From positions 1,545,733 to 1,609,732 of the forward strand of contig CP012157.1 in NCBI GenBank assembly GCA_001602455.1: a DNA stretch of 64,000 nucleotides, written 5' to 3'. The position numbers were made by a program, and so were the translations under genes. Source of the stretch: Betaproteobacteria bacterium UKL13-2 (GTDB taxonomy: Bacteria > Pseudomonadota > Gammaproteobacteria > Burkholderiales > Usitatibacteraceae). This document shows positions 1 through 9,281 of this stretch, piece by piece (positions within the stretch are counted from its first letter, which is position 1; each line of letters begins with the position of its first letter). Below the pieces are notes generated by a model. The model worked only from the letters and a program-made list of their open reading frames with translations, searched no databases and was not told the DNA's origin.

Positions 1-1611
1 TTCGGCGATCATCAGCGTCGGCGAGTTGGTATTGCCAGAGGTAATCGTCGGCATCACTGAGGCGTCGATGACACGCAGACTGCCAATGCCTCGGACGCGA
101 AGTTCGCTGTCGACGACGGCTAAGGCATCGTCACGGTGCCCCATTTTGCAAGTGCCTACTGGGTGAAAGATCGTTGTACCGATATTGCCTGCCGCATCAA
201 GCAGCTCTGCGTCCGTGTTGTATGCCGGGCCCGGCAAGAATTCTTTCGGCGCGAATTGCGCAAACGCACGAGCCGCCGCGATGCAGCGAGTAAGCCGAAT
301 TGCTTCGAGAGCAACGCGCCGGTCCTCGTCTGTGGAGAGATAGTTCAAGGTGATGGCAGGTGCGTTGAAGGGTGTCTGGGATTTGATTCGTACGTGGCCA
401 CGGGATGTTGGACGCAAATTGCACACGCTCATCGTCACCGCCGGAAATCGATGCAGCGGCTCCCCAAACTTGTCTAGTGACAGTGGCTGAATGTGATACT
501 GCAAATTGGGTGTTTGGTGGCGTGCGCTGGATGTTGCAAATGCCCCCAACTGCGAAGGCGCCATGGACAAGGGGCCGGTGCGCCGTAGTGCGTACTGCGC
601 GGCCATATCGAGTTTGCCCCACCAAGTGTGATACCACTCATTCAAGGTGCGCACGCCGCGGACTTGGTAGGCTAGGCGCAGTTGTAAATGGTCCTGAAGG
701 TTCTCCCCCACGCCTGGCAACTCATGTATCACCGGAATATGGTGCTGCCTGAGAAGCGCTGGGCTGCCGATGCCTGAGAGTTGCAAAAGCTGAGGCGAGT
801 TTATTGCGCCACCGGCGAGCAGAACTTCACCGCCGGGCGCGATGGGCGCAAACAGGCGTTCCTCGTTATGCAGAAATTCGATGCCCTCGGCACGGGTCAG
901 GCCAGCCTGCACACGCAGGCGGATGCGATTCGCGTATGCCTGCGTGATCACGGTTAAGTTTGGGCGCGACATTGCTGAGCGCAGAAACGCTTTCGCCGTG
1001 TTCCAGCGCACGCCCATACGCTGGTTCACCTCAAAGCGCCCACTACCTACGTTATTGCCGGTATTGAAATCGCGTGTTGGCGGGATGCCGCATTCCGCCG
1101 CCGCGTGTTGCCATGCGTTTAGCACATCCCAGTCGAGCCGCTGCGGCTCGACGCGCCATTCACCGCTTGCACCATGAAACGCAGTGGCACCAGCGTAGTG
1201 GTTTTCGGTATGCTTGAAGATTGGCAGCACATTCTCCCAACGCCACGCCGGGTCGCCCGTCAGTTTGGCCCATTCGTCGTAGTCGCGCGACTGGCCCCGC
1301 ATATAAATCATGGCGTTGATCGAAGAGCACCCGCCAAGCGTTTTGCCACGCGCATACAGAATTGAACGGCCATTGAGGCCGGGTTCGGGTTCTGTGCGGT
1401 AGCACCAATCGGTTCGCGAATTACCGATGCAAAACAAGTACCCCACCGGAATGTTGATCCAGTGCCAGTCAGATTTGCCACCTGCTTCGAGCAGCAAGAC
1501 ACGTCGGGTAGGGTCGGCAGAGAGTCGGTTGGCCAGCAGGCAACCCGCAGTGCCGGCGCCGACGATGATGATGTCGAACGGCGGGATAGGGCGATGTTGG
1601 TCGGTAGGCAT
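1..1611 (-). CDS. GMC-family FAD-dependent oxidoreductase (choline dehydrogenase-like), C-terminus cut by window edge
   Basis: Reading leftward from the ATG at 1611 the frame stays open for 537 codons to the window edge. The N-terminus carries the ADP-binding fold (IIIVGAGTAGCLLANRLS, glycines at about residues 18-23), followed by the GMC signature region ARGKTLGGCSSINAMIYMRG. Further on are PGVGENLQDH and, near the edge, FHPVGTCKMG and the C-terminal ASVMPTITSGNTNSPT block, so only about 15-25 residues are missing. The family oxidises alcohols (choline, aliphatic or polyethylene-glycol alcohols) to aldehydes using FAD. The substrate cannot be told from sequence. It is divergent from the thioesterase gene, with a promoter space of about 108 bp. 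There is no signal peptide, so it is probably cytoplasmic. Confidence 0.93.
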   Translation of the reverse strand, partial: MPTDQHRPIPPFDIIIVGAGTAGCLLANRLSADPTRRVLLLEAGGKSDWHWINIPVGYLFCIGNSRTDWCYRTEPEPGLNGRSILYARGKTLGGCSSINAMIYMRGQSRDYDEWAKLTGDPAWRWENVLPIFKHTENHYAGATAFHGASGEWRVEPQRLDWDVLNAWQHAAAECGIPPTRDFNTGNNVGSGRFEVNQRMGVRWNTAKAFLRSAMSRPNLTVITQAYANRIRLRVQAGLTRAEGIEFLHNEERLFAPIAPGGEVLLAGGAINSPQLLQLSGIGSPALLRQHHIPVIHELPGVGENLQDHLQLRLAYQVRGVRTLNEWYHTWWGKLDMAAQYALRRTGPLSMAPSQLGAFATSSARHQTPNLQYHIQPLSLDKFGEPLHRFPAVTMSVCNLRPTSRGHVRIKSQTPFNAPAITLNYLSTDEDRRVALEAIRLTRCIAAARAFAQFAPKEFLPGPAYNTDAELLDAAGNIGTTIFHPVGTCKMGHRDDALAVVDSELRVRGIGSLRVIDASVMPTITSGNTNSPTLMIAE

Positions 1612-1662
1612 GAGGTTTAAACGAGATGGAGAAGTGGTCTTCGACTGACGCGACGAAGTGCT

Positions 1663-1686
1663 TAGCCCGAATGTTTCACGGCCGCG
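1663..1686. repeat. Partial family C repeat end
   Basis: The sequence TAGCCCGAATGTTTCACG matches the left end of the family C palindromic repeat (GCCTGAATNTTTCATGGGTCGCC) seen complete at 9893-9965, 36617-36835 and 37413-37519. Only one end is recognisable here. It lies in the divergent promoter region between the GMC oxidoreductase and the thioesterase. Confidence 0.4.
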
Positions 1687-1719
1687 TTTAGAATAAAGCA
1701 ACTTGACGCGATTCCCAAG

Positions 1720-2148
1720 ATGACGACAAATTTAGCCATCCCCGTTGGTGTTTCAGGCCAGTCCACACTCATCGTTGGCGATGAGCACACCGCCACGCGG
1801 GTAGGTTCAGGCCGCATCCGCGTTCTCGCGACACCAGTCATGATTAACGTGATTGAGGCTGCGGCGCTGGCCGCTTGCGAAGCCTTGCTACCTGAGGGGC
1901 AGCAGAGCTTGGGGACGCACTTGAATATATCTCATATCGCGGCGACGCCAGTGGGCATGAAAATCGTCGCACGCGCAACCGTCGTGCGGGTCGAAGGCCG
2001 AAAAATTAACTTTGCCATCGAAGTACATGATGAACGCGACCTGATTGGTGAAGGCTCCCATGAGCGCGTTGTGGTCAATGTTGCGAAATTCGATCTACGG
2101 GTGCAGGAGAAGATTCAGTTGCTTACGAATCTAAGAGCCGATAAATAG
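1720..2148 (+). CDS. FlK-like hotdog-fold thioesterase
   Basis: A 142-residue protein of the fluoroacetyl-CoA-thioesterase-like hotdog family. In FlK the catalytic residues are Thr42, Glu50 and His76. Here Thr38 (LATPVM), Glu46 (INVIEAAAL) and His72 (LNISHIA) keep exactly the same spacing (8 and 26 residues). The Ala-Ala-rich helix after the Glu and the THLNISHIAATPVG strand fit the fold. The likely role is hydrolysis of an acyl-CoA in the cytoplasm; the substrate is unknown, and fluoroacetyl-CoA itself is unlikely. The stop codon TAG shares its last base with the first base of the inserted family A element at 2148. Before insertion the frame would have read one further codon (TAT) and then TGA. 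Confidence 0.85.
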   Translation: MTTNLAIPVGVSGQSTLIVGDEHTATRVGSGRIRVLATPVMINVIEAAALAACEALLPEGQQSLGTHLNISHIAATPVGMKIVARATVVRVEGRKINFAIEVHDERDLIGEGSHERVVVNVAKFDLRVQEKIQLLTNLRADK

Positions 2149-2293
2149 GGAACTTCTAAAAACCTACTGCGCGGGCGAATCTGTCAGTTCCCGAGTTGGT
2201 CAAATTCGTCGCCGTACACTGGGCACGTGTTCCGCGTTTGCCCACCCCGTCGCTGCCAACTTCACCCGCTCGCGACGGTTTTTAGAAATACCT
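2148..2293. repeat. Family A non-autonomous element, copy A1 (146 bp, 4-bp duplication AATA)
   Basis: It begins GGGAACTTCTAAAAACC and ends GGTTTTTAGAAATACCT, an inverted pair with a few mismatches. It is flanked by a perfect direct repeat AATA (2144-2147 and 2294-2297), the mark of transposition. Inside are the family's shared blocks: GCGGGCGAATCTGTCAG, the CGTACACTGGGCACGTGTTC centre and CTTCACCCGCTCGCGACGG. The orientation is opposite to copies A2 and A5. It has no coding capacity, so it is a MITE-like element moved in trans. Family B repeat B1 follows directly. Confidence 0.85.
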
Positions 2294-2297
2294 AATA

Positions 2298-2380
2298 TTG
2301 AAACCCGTCTATCGGCGGGCAGTTTGGGGCGTTTTTGTCTGAAAATGCCGGCCGTTATTAGACTTTGCCCGCCCGAACTT
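2298..2380. repeat. Family B palindromic repeat, copy B1
   Basis: Imperfect palindrome containing CGGGCAGTTTGGGGCGTTTTTG and GAAAATGCCGGCCG, with TATTAGACTTT near one end. That end matches copy B4 (AAAGTCTAATA, reverse complement) after rlmB. It lies beside element A1, as B2, B3 and B4 lie beside other A copies. The exact borders are uncertain. Confidence 0.55.
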
Positions 2381-2430
2381 TTACTTGTTGCGGCGTCTAA
2401 TTCCGTCTTTACCAAGGAAAGGAATGCTTG

Positions 2431-3384
2431 ATGACTGATGTCGAACGGGATGCGGTGCTGACGGTCACGATGCTAGCGGCGTTTGCCGATGGAGATAACA
2501 ACGATCTTGAGCGCGCTGAAATTCGCCGCGTCGCCGATGCGGTGGCGGCGCAAACAGCAGTGAATCTGCCGATGCTCTACCAAGCGGTGCTGCTCCAGAA
2601 AGTAAACCTCGATGATGAGGCTCGCAAGATCGTGACCACCGACGGGAAGGCACTTGCCTATGAGTTTGCGGTGGGTGTGTGCCATGCCGATGGCGCATTG
2701 TCCGCGCCAGAAACAGACTTTCTCGCACGGCTACAGGCCGGACTTGGCCTGGCCGCGACCGCAGCCGCAGCGATTACGATACAGTCTGCGGCGCTGGCGA
2801 CGGCACCACTTGCCATCGCCACGGCTGTCGACACGCGATCAACAGTCGAGCCGAAATTCGCAGCCGATATGTCTTCCGCTGCGTTGGACAAAATGATTTT
2901 GAATTACAGCATCTTAAATGGTGCACTGGAGTTGTTACCGCAGAGCATGGCCTCGATGGCGATCATCCCCCTACAAATGAAAATGGTTTACCGCATCGGC
3001 AAGAGCCACGGCTTTGAGTTGGATCGCCGACATATCACCGACTTTTTGGCGACACTCGGCGTCGGCTTGACGTCGCAGTACGTGGAGCAAATCGGGCGAC
3101 GCCTGATCGGTGGGTTGCTCGGCAAGCTCGCGGGTGGTGTCGGCCGGATGGCGGGCGGCGCGGTGACGGGTTCTGCGTTCTCGTTTGCCACCACCTATGC
3201 ACTTGGGCAAGTGGCCAAACGTTACTACGCCGATGGGCGCACGTTATCAACGGCGGCGTTGAAGGAATCGTTTGCCAGTATGCTGAGCGATGCCAGACAG
3301 TTACAGACACAGTACCTGCCAGATATTCGCCAGAAGGCGCAGACGATCAACGTCGCGCAAGTGATGAAAGAGGTGTCAGGCTAG
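2431..3384 (+). CDS. TerB-like / DUF697-type protein
   Basis: A 317-residue protein starting at ATG 2431, chosen over an in-frame TTG one codon earlier because AAAGGAA lies 7 bases upstream. The N-terminal 100 or so residues (MLAAFADGDNNDLERAEIRR, then a later CHADGALSAPE segment) look like a TerB-type helical domain with two acidic, possibly metal-binding loops. The middle is Ala-rich. The C-terminal half (LNYSILNGALELLPQSMAS, a Gly-rich GGLLGKLAGGVGRMAGGAV stretch, then FATTYALGQVAKRYYADG) resembles the YcjF/DUF697 membrane-associated domain. Similar proteins are linked to envelope stress or membrane association, but the function is not established. It stands alone between repeats A1/B1 and the next oxidoreductase gene. 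Confidence 0.72.
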   Translation: MTDVERDAVLTVTMLAAFADGDNNDLERAEIRRVADAVAAQTAVNLPMLYQAVLLQKVNLDDEARKIVTTDGKALAYEFAVGVCHADGALSAPETDFLARLQAGLGLAATAAAAITIQSAALATAPLAIATAVDTRSTVEPKFAADMSSAALDKMILNYSILNGALELLPQSMASMAIIPLQMKMVYRIGKSHGFELDRRHITDFLATLGVGLTSQYVEQIGRRLIGGLLGKLAGGVGRMAGGAVTGSAFSFATTYALGQVAKRYYADGRTLSTAALKESFASMLSDARQLQTQYLPDIRQKAQTINVAQVMKEVSG

Positions 3385-3506
3385 TTTGCCCAATGCCCAA
3401 TGCCTAATGCCTAATGCCGTCACGGTGCCTGCACCGCTGCGCTTCGCTCGAATTTTTGGCAGCGCATCGCGGATAATTGCGCATCAAGACGAGGAGCGAT
3501 TACTTC

Positions 3507-5105
3507 ATGCACACTACGCAGCACAAGTCCTACGACATCGTCGTCATCGGCGGTGGGCACAACGGGCTCGTGTGTGCCGCTTATCTGGCGGGCGCGGGCA
3601 AGTCTGTGCGTGTTCTGGAACAACGCCCCGTACTCGGAGGCGCTGCCGTGACTGAAGAGTTTCATCCGGGATTTCGTAATTCCACGGCGAGCTACACGGT
3701 CAGCCTGCTGAACCCGAAGATCATTCGCGACTTGCGCCTCTACGAACATGGCTTGAAGGTGATCGAACGGCCATTTTCGAACTTTCTGCCACTCTCAGAC
3801 CGACCCAGGGATTACCTTTGCGTCGGGGGTGGGCTTGCCGCAACGCAAGCCGAAGTGGCAAAGTTCTCGAACGACGATGCGGCCCGGCTACCGGGCTACT
3901 ACGCGATGCTCGAACGGGTTGCCAATGTGTTGCGTGCGCTTTTGCTTGAAACGCCGCCCAATGTCGGCGGTGGCATAGCGGACTTGCTGCAGGCGTTGAA
4001 AGTTGGCAAGCGATTCAAGTCCTTGGATATGTCGGCGCGCCGTGACGTGCTCGACCTCCTGACGAAAAGCGCTGGCGATGTGCTCGATCAGTACTTCGCG
4101 TCCGACGCCATTAAAGCCTGTTTCGGTTTCGACAGCGTGGTTGGAAATTTTGCATCACCCTACACGCCGGGATCGGCCTACGTCTTGTTGCACCATGTGT
4201 TCGGCGAGGTGAACGGGAAGCCGGGTATCTGGGGACACGCCGTCGGGGGCATGGGGGCAATTACGCAAGCGATGGCGGCGGAGTGTCGGGCGCGTGGTGT
4301 TGAGTTTTCGGTTGATGCCCCGGTTGAGAAGGTGCTCGTCGAGGGTGCTCGTGCAGCGGGGGTCAAGCTGGCCTCGGGCGAGACGATTTATGCGCGAAAA
4401 ATCGTGTCGAATCTCAACCCAAAGCGACTCTTTTCGGCACTGGTTGACGGTGCGGATGTACCCGATGAGTTTATGCAGCGTGTTTCAGGGTATCGCTGCG
4501 GCTCAGGGACGTTTCGGATGAATGTTGCGCTGTCAGCACTTCCGGTATTTTCCTGTTTGCCACAACCAGGCCCGCACCTTTCGTCAGGCATCATCATGGC
4601 ACCGAGCTTGCGCTACATGGAGCAGGCCTACTTCGATGCTCGAACCCATGGCTGGTCTGCCAATCCGATTGTCGAGGTTCTGATTCCGTCGATTGTTGAC
4701 AGCACGCTCGCGCCAACTGGGCAACACGTCGCCAGTTTGTTCTGCCAGCATGTGTCGCCGGTATTGCCGCGAGGAATGCACTGGGACGACTACCGCGACA
4801 AAGTCGCCGATATCATGATCGGAACGGTCACAAAATTTGCACCGAATTTTGGTGAATCGGTTGTGGCACGCCAGATCCACTCGCCGCTGGATTTAGAGCG
4901 GAAATTTGGGCTGGTTGGCGGCGATATTTTCCACGGCGCCCTCTCGCTGGACCAGCTTTTCTCGGCTCGGCCCGTCATGGGATACGGCAATTACCGCACT
5001 CCCATTGCCGGTCTTTATCAGTGCGGCTCAGGCACTCACCCCGGTGGCGGCGTCACGGGCATCCCGGGGCATAACGCCGCCAGAGAAATCCTGAAAGATA
5101 CCTAG
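3507..5105 (+). CDS. Phytoene-desaturase-like FAD oxidoreductase (PYROXD2-type)
   Basis: A 532-residue protein; ATG 3507 is preceded by GAGGAG with 10-base spacing, better than the TTG thirty bases upstream. The N-terminal dinucleotide fold YDIVVIGGGHNGLVCAAYL (glycines 15-20) is followed by RVLEQRPVLGGAAVTEEFHPG, typical of the phytoene desaturase/amine oxidase superfamily. The C-terminus YQCGSGTHPGGGVTGIPGHN is the family's FAD-binding end motif. No carotenoid genes are nearby, so it is more likely one of the general PYROXD2-like members of unknown substrate than a crtI gene. Its stop codon TAG (5103-5105) is the first part of a family C repeat end. Confidence 0.82.
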   Translation: MHTTQHKSYDIVVIGGGHNGLVCAAYLAGAGKSVRVLEQRPVLGGAAVTEEFHPGFRNSTASYTVSLLNPKIIRDLRLYEHGLKVIERPFSNFLPLSDRPRDYLCVGGGLAATQAEVAKFSNDDAARLPGYYAMLERVANVLRALLLETPPNVGGGIADLLQALKVGKRFKSLDMSARRDVLDLLTKSAGDVLDQYFASDAIKACFGFDSVVGNFASPYTPGSAYVLLHHVFGEVNGKPGIWGHAVGGMGAITQAMAAECRARGVEFSVDAPVEKVLVEGARAAGVKLASGETIYARKIVSNLNPKRLFSALVDGADVPDEFMQRVSGYRCGSGTFRMNVALSALPVFSCLPQPGPHLSSGIIMAPSLRYMEQAYFDARTHGWSANPIVEVLIPSIVDSTLAPTGQHVASLFCQHVSPVLPRGMHWDDYRDKVADIMIGTVTKFAPNFGESVVARQIHSPLDLERKFGLVGGDIFHGALSLDQLFSARPVMGYGNYRTPIAGLYQCGSGTHPGGGVTGIPGHNAAREILKDT

Positions 5106-5128
5106 CCTGACTGCTTCATGGGTCGCCG
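5103..5128. repeat. Family C repeat end overlapping a stop codon
   Basis: TAGCCTGACTGCTTCATGGGTCGCC matches the family C end (GCCTGAATGTTTCATGGGTCGCC at 37413). The stop codon of the preceding oxidoreductase is the TAG of this sequence. The other end of the repeat is not found, so this is a half copy. Confidence 0.5.
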
Positions 5129-5617
5129 CCTGCGTCGAAAAAAACTGCTCGCCTGCTGACCCGCTCTCCCACACACCCACCCACTCACCGACTCGCCCAC
5201 TCGCCCACTTTCAAATGCGCCCCCATCCTAACCTTCCCCGCCGCCGGGGGAAGGAACAGGCCGTGCCTTACCATTCCACTCCCTCCCCTGCGAAGGGGGT
5301 GGGGGGAGATGGGGGAGGGTTGGCGCTCGCTTGAGTTTTTCACGGCGGGCGCGTTTGATCGCGACATATGCGACATATGCGACTGGTGACATGTTCAGAC
5401 TATAGACACTAGACACAATTGGTAGCAAAGTGGTATTGTCTTCAATATGCAACTTTTAATCCCATCAAAAAGGGCTGAAGTTGCGATGAATTGATCAACT
5501 TCCCATCCCAAAAAAAGACTGGCCAAAACCGTACGGCAATACGCAATTGAGCCCGCAGCACTTCGCGGCACTAAATAGCCGAAAACAGCTATCTCATCAA
5601 AAAAGGAGACCACCCAC
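5106..5617. other. Intergenic region, GC-rich repeats and receptor leader
   Basis: 512 bases without a credible gene. The first part holds low-complexity tracts built on CACTCGCCCACT. A G/C-rich hairpin-prone block follows at 5221-5330 (CCGCCGCCGGGGGAAGG and later GAAGGGGGTGGGGGGAGATG), of a kind scattered in many proteobacterial intergenic regions. The last 200 bases are more AT-rich and must carry the promoter and leader of the TonB-dependent receptor gene. AAAGGAGA at 5602-5609 is a strong ribosome binding site for it. Confidence 0.6.
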
Positions 5618-8536
5618 ATGACGTTCAACAGAAAACCCCTCGCCGCTGCAATTTCGCTAGCGCTATTCGGTCTGAGTCCGGCAATCGTCATTGCCCAAAC
5701 CGCACCGGCCGCCCCAGCAAGTCAATCGGCCGCCGACGCCAAGAAAGCGGAAGACGCAAAAAAAGCCGCTGCCGCCAAGAAGCCTGAACCAGAAGCGATT
5801 GTGGTCACGGGTATTCGTGCCTCGCTTGAGCGTTCCATTCAAACCAAACAAGACGCTGATACCAACGTCGAAGTGGTCTCCGCCGAAGACGTGGGCAAGA
5901 TGCCGGATAAAAACATCGCCGACGCACTCTCGCGCCTGACTGGTGTGAACGTCCAGTACGGCGGAGCGCTGGCGATGGACGAAGCGGAACGCGTCGCGAT
6001 TCGCGGCACCAGCCCAAACTTGAATTTAGTAACTCTCAACGGCCATGCACTGTCATCGGGTGACTGGCACGTTGGTGACCAAGCCGGTTCAGGTCGTAGC
6101 GTTGGTTTTGGTTTGTTGCCGTCACAGTTGATCGGCCAGGCAATCGTGTACAAAACCGGCCGCGCTGACATCACCGAAGGTGGTATCGCTGGTACGGTTG
6201 ACATCATCACACGCAAGCCGTTGGACTTCCGCCAGCAAGTCACTGGCGAAGCTTCGGTTGGCATGGTTTACGCCGATTTGCCAAAGAAAAGTGACCCACA
6301 AGTCAGCGGCTTGATCGCTTGGAAGAGCGACGACAAGACCTTTGGTGTGATGGTGCAAGGATTCAGCGAAAAACGTCATCTACGTCGTGACGGCCAGGAG
6401 ATTTTTGGCTACAACTACATCTCCGTGGCCCAAGCCAATGCCTCCGGCAACCCCGCATTGATCGCTGCAGCGCAGGCCGCCGCAACCACCAGCACACCAA
6501 CACAAACGAACGTACGGATGCCGGGCAGCTTGAACTCCGCCATGTTTGAAGGTGTACGTGAGCGCAGTGGTGGCTACTTCGGCGCGCAGTGGAAGCCAAC
6601 CGGCACCTTGGATTTGAACTTCAGCGCGTTCAAATCTGAACTCAAAGCCGACAACTACAACTCCAGCGGCTATGGTTTGCCGTTCACGTTGTTGAGCAAC
6701 GGTTGGCAGATTCAAAACGGCGTGGTGGAAAACGGCGTACTGGTGGGCGCATCACTCGTGCGTCCTGCTACCGCTCCGATAACCCAGCAAGTCGTGGGTT
6801 TCCAGTTTGACCACTTCCTGCGCCAAGGTGCCAAGTCCAAGTCAAACTTTTATGACTTGGACTTTAAGTGGGAAGCAACTGACAAACTCTCCTTCAAAGG
6901 TCGTGTGGGTAGTACCGAAGGTAGTGGTGTCACCAATTCCCAGCCGAGTATCGTGTTAGGCGTGATTAATCCCAATATCACCTACCGGATCAACGCTGGC
7001 AGTGATGCGGTTGATTACTCCATCCTCACCGCCGCAGGCGGCAACGTTAACCTCAATGCCACATCAAGTTTCGTGCAGTTGAGCAATCAAGGCGCGTCGG
7101 TTAACTCCAACGACAAAGAAAAATACGCCCATATTGATGGTGAGTACAAACTCGACGGCGGTATGTTCCGCAACATCAAGTTTGGTGCGCGTACTGGAGA
7201 CCACAAGCGCACTTATGATGTGGTCAACCCGCGTTGGAACGCGCAGTACACCGCCGCTGGCGCACTGGTCTCCCCGTCTCCGTTTATTTCGGTTACGGGT
7301 GGTTTGTTAGTGACCAATATCGTCGGCGCCATTCCTGTTCCGGCTGGCAGCTATCCAGCTAACTGGGCGTCCGGTGTCAGCGGCAACTTCCCGCGTAGCA
7401 TGATGCGTTACGACACCAGCCAGATGCAAAACTTGACCAACCAATACGTCAACTGGGACCCGGTGCTGGGCAAAAACTGGTCGGCAGGCTTCGAGGTTAA
7501 GGAAAACAACGATTCCTTCTACCTTATGACTGAATTTGACGTCAACGACAAACTGTCAGGCAACGTGGGTTTACGCGCCGCTACCACAGAGTTGAAGTCG
7601 ACCTCCTATCAGGCGCTTACCAGTGGTACGGGTGCCGGGCAATGCGTACCGTTGCAGCCTTGCAGCGTGCCGAATGCCATTACCACGTCGTCACTTGCGA
7701 CCTATGTTCCACAAGTGGTGCAGACCAAACACACCGACTATCTGCCGAGCTTGAACCTGCGCTGGGAGATTGAACCAAAACTGATCGGTCGCCTTGGCAT
7801 CACCAAGACACTGGGACGCGCGAACTACAACGAACTCGCGGGTGCGGTTAGTTTGAACAACACGCTGCTGACTGGGACCTCGGGCAATCCACGTTTGGCA
7901 CCAACCACATCGACGAACGTTGACGCATCACTGGCGTATTACTTTGCCCGCCGTGCGTATGTGTCTGGTGCGGTGTTTGCGCAGGACATCAAAGACTACG
8001 TGAAGCCGGGATCGTCGAACGTTGAGTACTTCAACACCTCGACCAACACCTTCTCGACCTATTTGGTGACTTCTCGTGTTGCAGTGGACGCGAAGATCCA
8101 CGGTCTTGAGTTGGCTGGTGAAATGCCGATCGGTGCTGGTTTTGGTGTTTTAGCGAACGCCACCTATGTTGATGGCAAGGACGCAGATGACCAGCCGTTC
8201 CTTGGCACTTCTAAGGTGACCTATAACCTTCAGGGCTACTATGAAGACGAGAAGTTCAGCGGCCGTCTTGCTTGGAACTGGCGTTCGGACTACGCGATCG
8301 GTCTGCTGGCGAACAAGCCGGGTGTAACGACTGTAGTCGGTACGCATCGTTATGTATCCGGCGGCAGCTTGTCAGCGTCGTTGTCGTACAAGATCCTGCC
8401 AAACGTCAGCATTCATCTTGACGGCAACAACCTGCTCAACCCTGTTCGCAGAACTTACTACATCAATGAATCTGCACCGGGCTACGCACATGAATTTGGC
8501 CGTCAGTACTTCCTGAACGTGCGTGCAAAGTTCTAA
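5618..8536 (+). CDS. TonB-dependent outer-membrane receptor, Caulobacter type
   Basis: A 972-residue outer-membrane receptor. Residues 1-26 form a signal peptide (SLALFGLSPAIVIAQ). Then comes an Ala/Lys-rich linker (AKKAEDAKKAAAAKK) before the plug domain, which has EAIVVTGIRASLERS, VVSAEDVGKMPDKNIADALS and LTGVNVQYGG. These are hallmarks of the large Caulobacter-type TonB receptor subfamily, which often takes up plant- or polymer-derived carbohydrates. The plug/barrel transition has GRADITEGGIAGTVDIITRKP. The C-terminus GRQYFLNVRAKF ends in aromatic Phe, as expected for barrel insertion by Bam. No substrate gene is adjacent. A strong terminator follows at 8565, so it is probably monocistronic. 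Confidence 0.93.
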   Translation: MTFNRKPLAAAISLALFGLSPAIVIAQTAPAAPASQSAADAKKAEDAKKAAAAKKPEPEAIVVTGIRASLERSIQTKQDADTNVEVVSAEDVGKMPDKNIADALSRLTGVNVQYGGALAMDEAERVAIRGTSPNLNLVTLNGHALSSGDWHVGDQAGSGRSVGFGLLPSQLIGQAIVYKTGRADITEGGIAGTVDIITRKPLDFRQQVTGEASVGMVYADLPKKSDPQVSGLIAWKSDDKTFGVMVQGFSEKRHLRRDGQEIFGYNYISVAQANASGNPALIAAAQAAATTSTPTQTNVRMPGSLNSAMFEGVRERSGGYFGAQWKPTGTLDLNFSAFKSELKADNYNSSGYGLPFTLLSNGWQIQNGVVENGVLVGASLVRPATAPITQQVVGFQFDHFLRQGAKSKSNFYDLDFKWEATDKLSFKGRVGSTEGSGVTNSQPSIVLGVINPNITYRINAGSDAVDYSILTAAGGNVNLNATSSFVQLSNQGASVNSNDKEKYAHIDGEYKLDGGMFRNIKFGARTGDHKRTYDVVNPRWNAQYTAAGALVSPSPFISVTGGLLVTNIVGAIPVPAGSYPANWASGVSGNFPRSMMRYDTSQMQNLTNQYVNWDPVLGKNWSAGFEVKENNDSFYLMTEFDVNDKLSGNVGLRAATTELKSTSYQALTSGTGAGQCVPLQPCSVPNAITTSSLATYVPQVVQTKHTDYLPSLNLRWEIEPKLIGRLGITKTLGRANYNELAGAVSLNNTLLTGTSGNPRLAPTTSTNVDASLAYYFARRAYVSGAVFAQDIKDYVKPGSSNVEYFNTSTNTFSTYLVTSRVAVDAKIHGLELAGEMPIGAGFGVLANATYVDGKDADDQPFLGTSKVTYNLQGYYEDEKFSGRLAWNWRSDYAIGLLANKPGVTTVVGTHRYVSGGSLSASLSYKILPNVSIHLDGNNLLNPVRRTYYINESAPGYAHEFGRQYFLNVRAKF

Positions 8537-8564
8537 GCCGCATCAACGTATCAACGCAACAAAG

Positions 8565-8597
8565 AACGGCCGCTGGTGCAACCCAGCGGCCGTTTTT
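8565..8597 (+). terminator. Rho-independent terminator after the TonB-dependent receptor gene
   Basis: Stem AACGGCCGCTGG pairs with CCAGCGGCCGTT around a six-base loop and is followed by a T run, 29 bases after the receptor stop codon. Confidence 0.88.
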
Positions 8598-8637
8598 ACG
8601 TTCGGACTCGACTGATTCGGCGCATCGCGAGTATCTG

Positions 8638-8672
8638 GCTTGAACATTTCACGGGGCGTGTTCGAAGCGGTG
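8638..8672. repeat. Partial family C repeat end
   Basis: GCTTGAACATTTCACGGGGC followed by GTGTTCGAAGCGG matches the left part of the family C copies at 9893 and 36617 (GCCTGAACATTTCACGGGGGCGAGTTCGAAAGCGGG). Only this end is recognisable. Confidence 0.45.
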
Positions 8673-8772
8673 AGTGGGGGAGCTATTTTTACCTAACTGA
8701 TCCCAGCATCAGCCCAGTACACGAGATCGCACGTCGTGGTCGATTGTTTTTGCCAATAACATCCTGCGTGGA

Positions 8773-9207
8773 CTACTTGATGATGTTTCCGTCGCGATCA
8801 AAGTTTTGGATTGTTTCTGAACCATCAGCCTTGATCATATATCTGTTTTTTAGTTTTTCGTTATCCCAGTAGACATATTTATCTTGCCACTCTAGTTTTC
8901 CATCAAGGTATTTTTCAAACCGTTCAAGCTGTTTGCTGCTGTTGTAATAGCCCACATAATACGCTTGGCGTTTTTTTGCCTCTTCTTGAGAAATGGGTTC
9001 TGTCGGCACAAAAGGGATTCGGTGGGATGCCCAACTGCCAAAATAACTAACCGAGTTTGAGGTAGTATTGTCAGTACGATTTTTCATGCTGGTATTCACA
9101 TTCTCTGAAGTTTTAGTGCATCCGCTCAGCCCAGGCACAGCAACAGCCATTGCTGCCAATAGCGCAATCGATAATAGAATTGTGTTTGATTTTTTGTAAA
9201 TATTCAT
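8773..9207 (-). CDS. Small lipoprotein of unknown function
   Basis: A 144-residue protein with a lipoprotein signal: positively charged MNIYKKSN, a hydrophobic stretch, then the lipobox LSGC, so it should be a membrane-anchored lipoprotein. The mature part is hydrophilic. Its C-terminal half is rich in Tyr, Lys and Asp (YYVGYYNSSKQLERFEKYLD, then VYWDNEKLKN and FDRDGNIIK), which looks like short beta-hairpin repeats. I do not recognise the family with confidence. It is clearly more AT-rich than its surroundings and lies 74 bases downstream of the barstar-like gene in the same direction, so the two are probably co-transcribed and were probably acquired together. Confidence 0.7.
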   Translation of the reverse strand: MNIYKKSNTILLSIALLAAMAVAVPGLSGCTKTSENVNTSMKNRTDNTTSNSVSYFGSWASHRIPFVPTEPISQEEAKKRQAYYVGYYNSSKQLERFEKYLDGKLEWQDKYVYWDNEKLKNRYMIKADGSETIQNFDRDGNIIK

Positions 9208-9281
9208 AATCTTTTAAGTGCAAATCGAACTGAGTTTTGAAAAATTTTTGATTTGTTGACTGAAGCTTGATTGAACCTTGT

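Noticed and set aside
5160-5330. Possible CRISPR-like or coding repeat in C-rich tract
   Set aside because: Short irregular CACTCGCCCACT units with no uniform spacer; only low-complexity DNA and a GC-rich hairpin.
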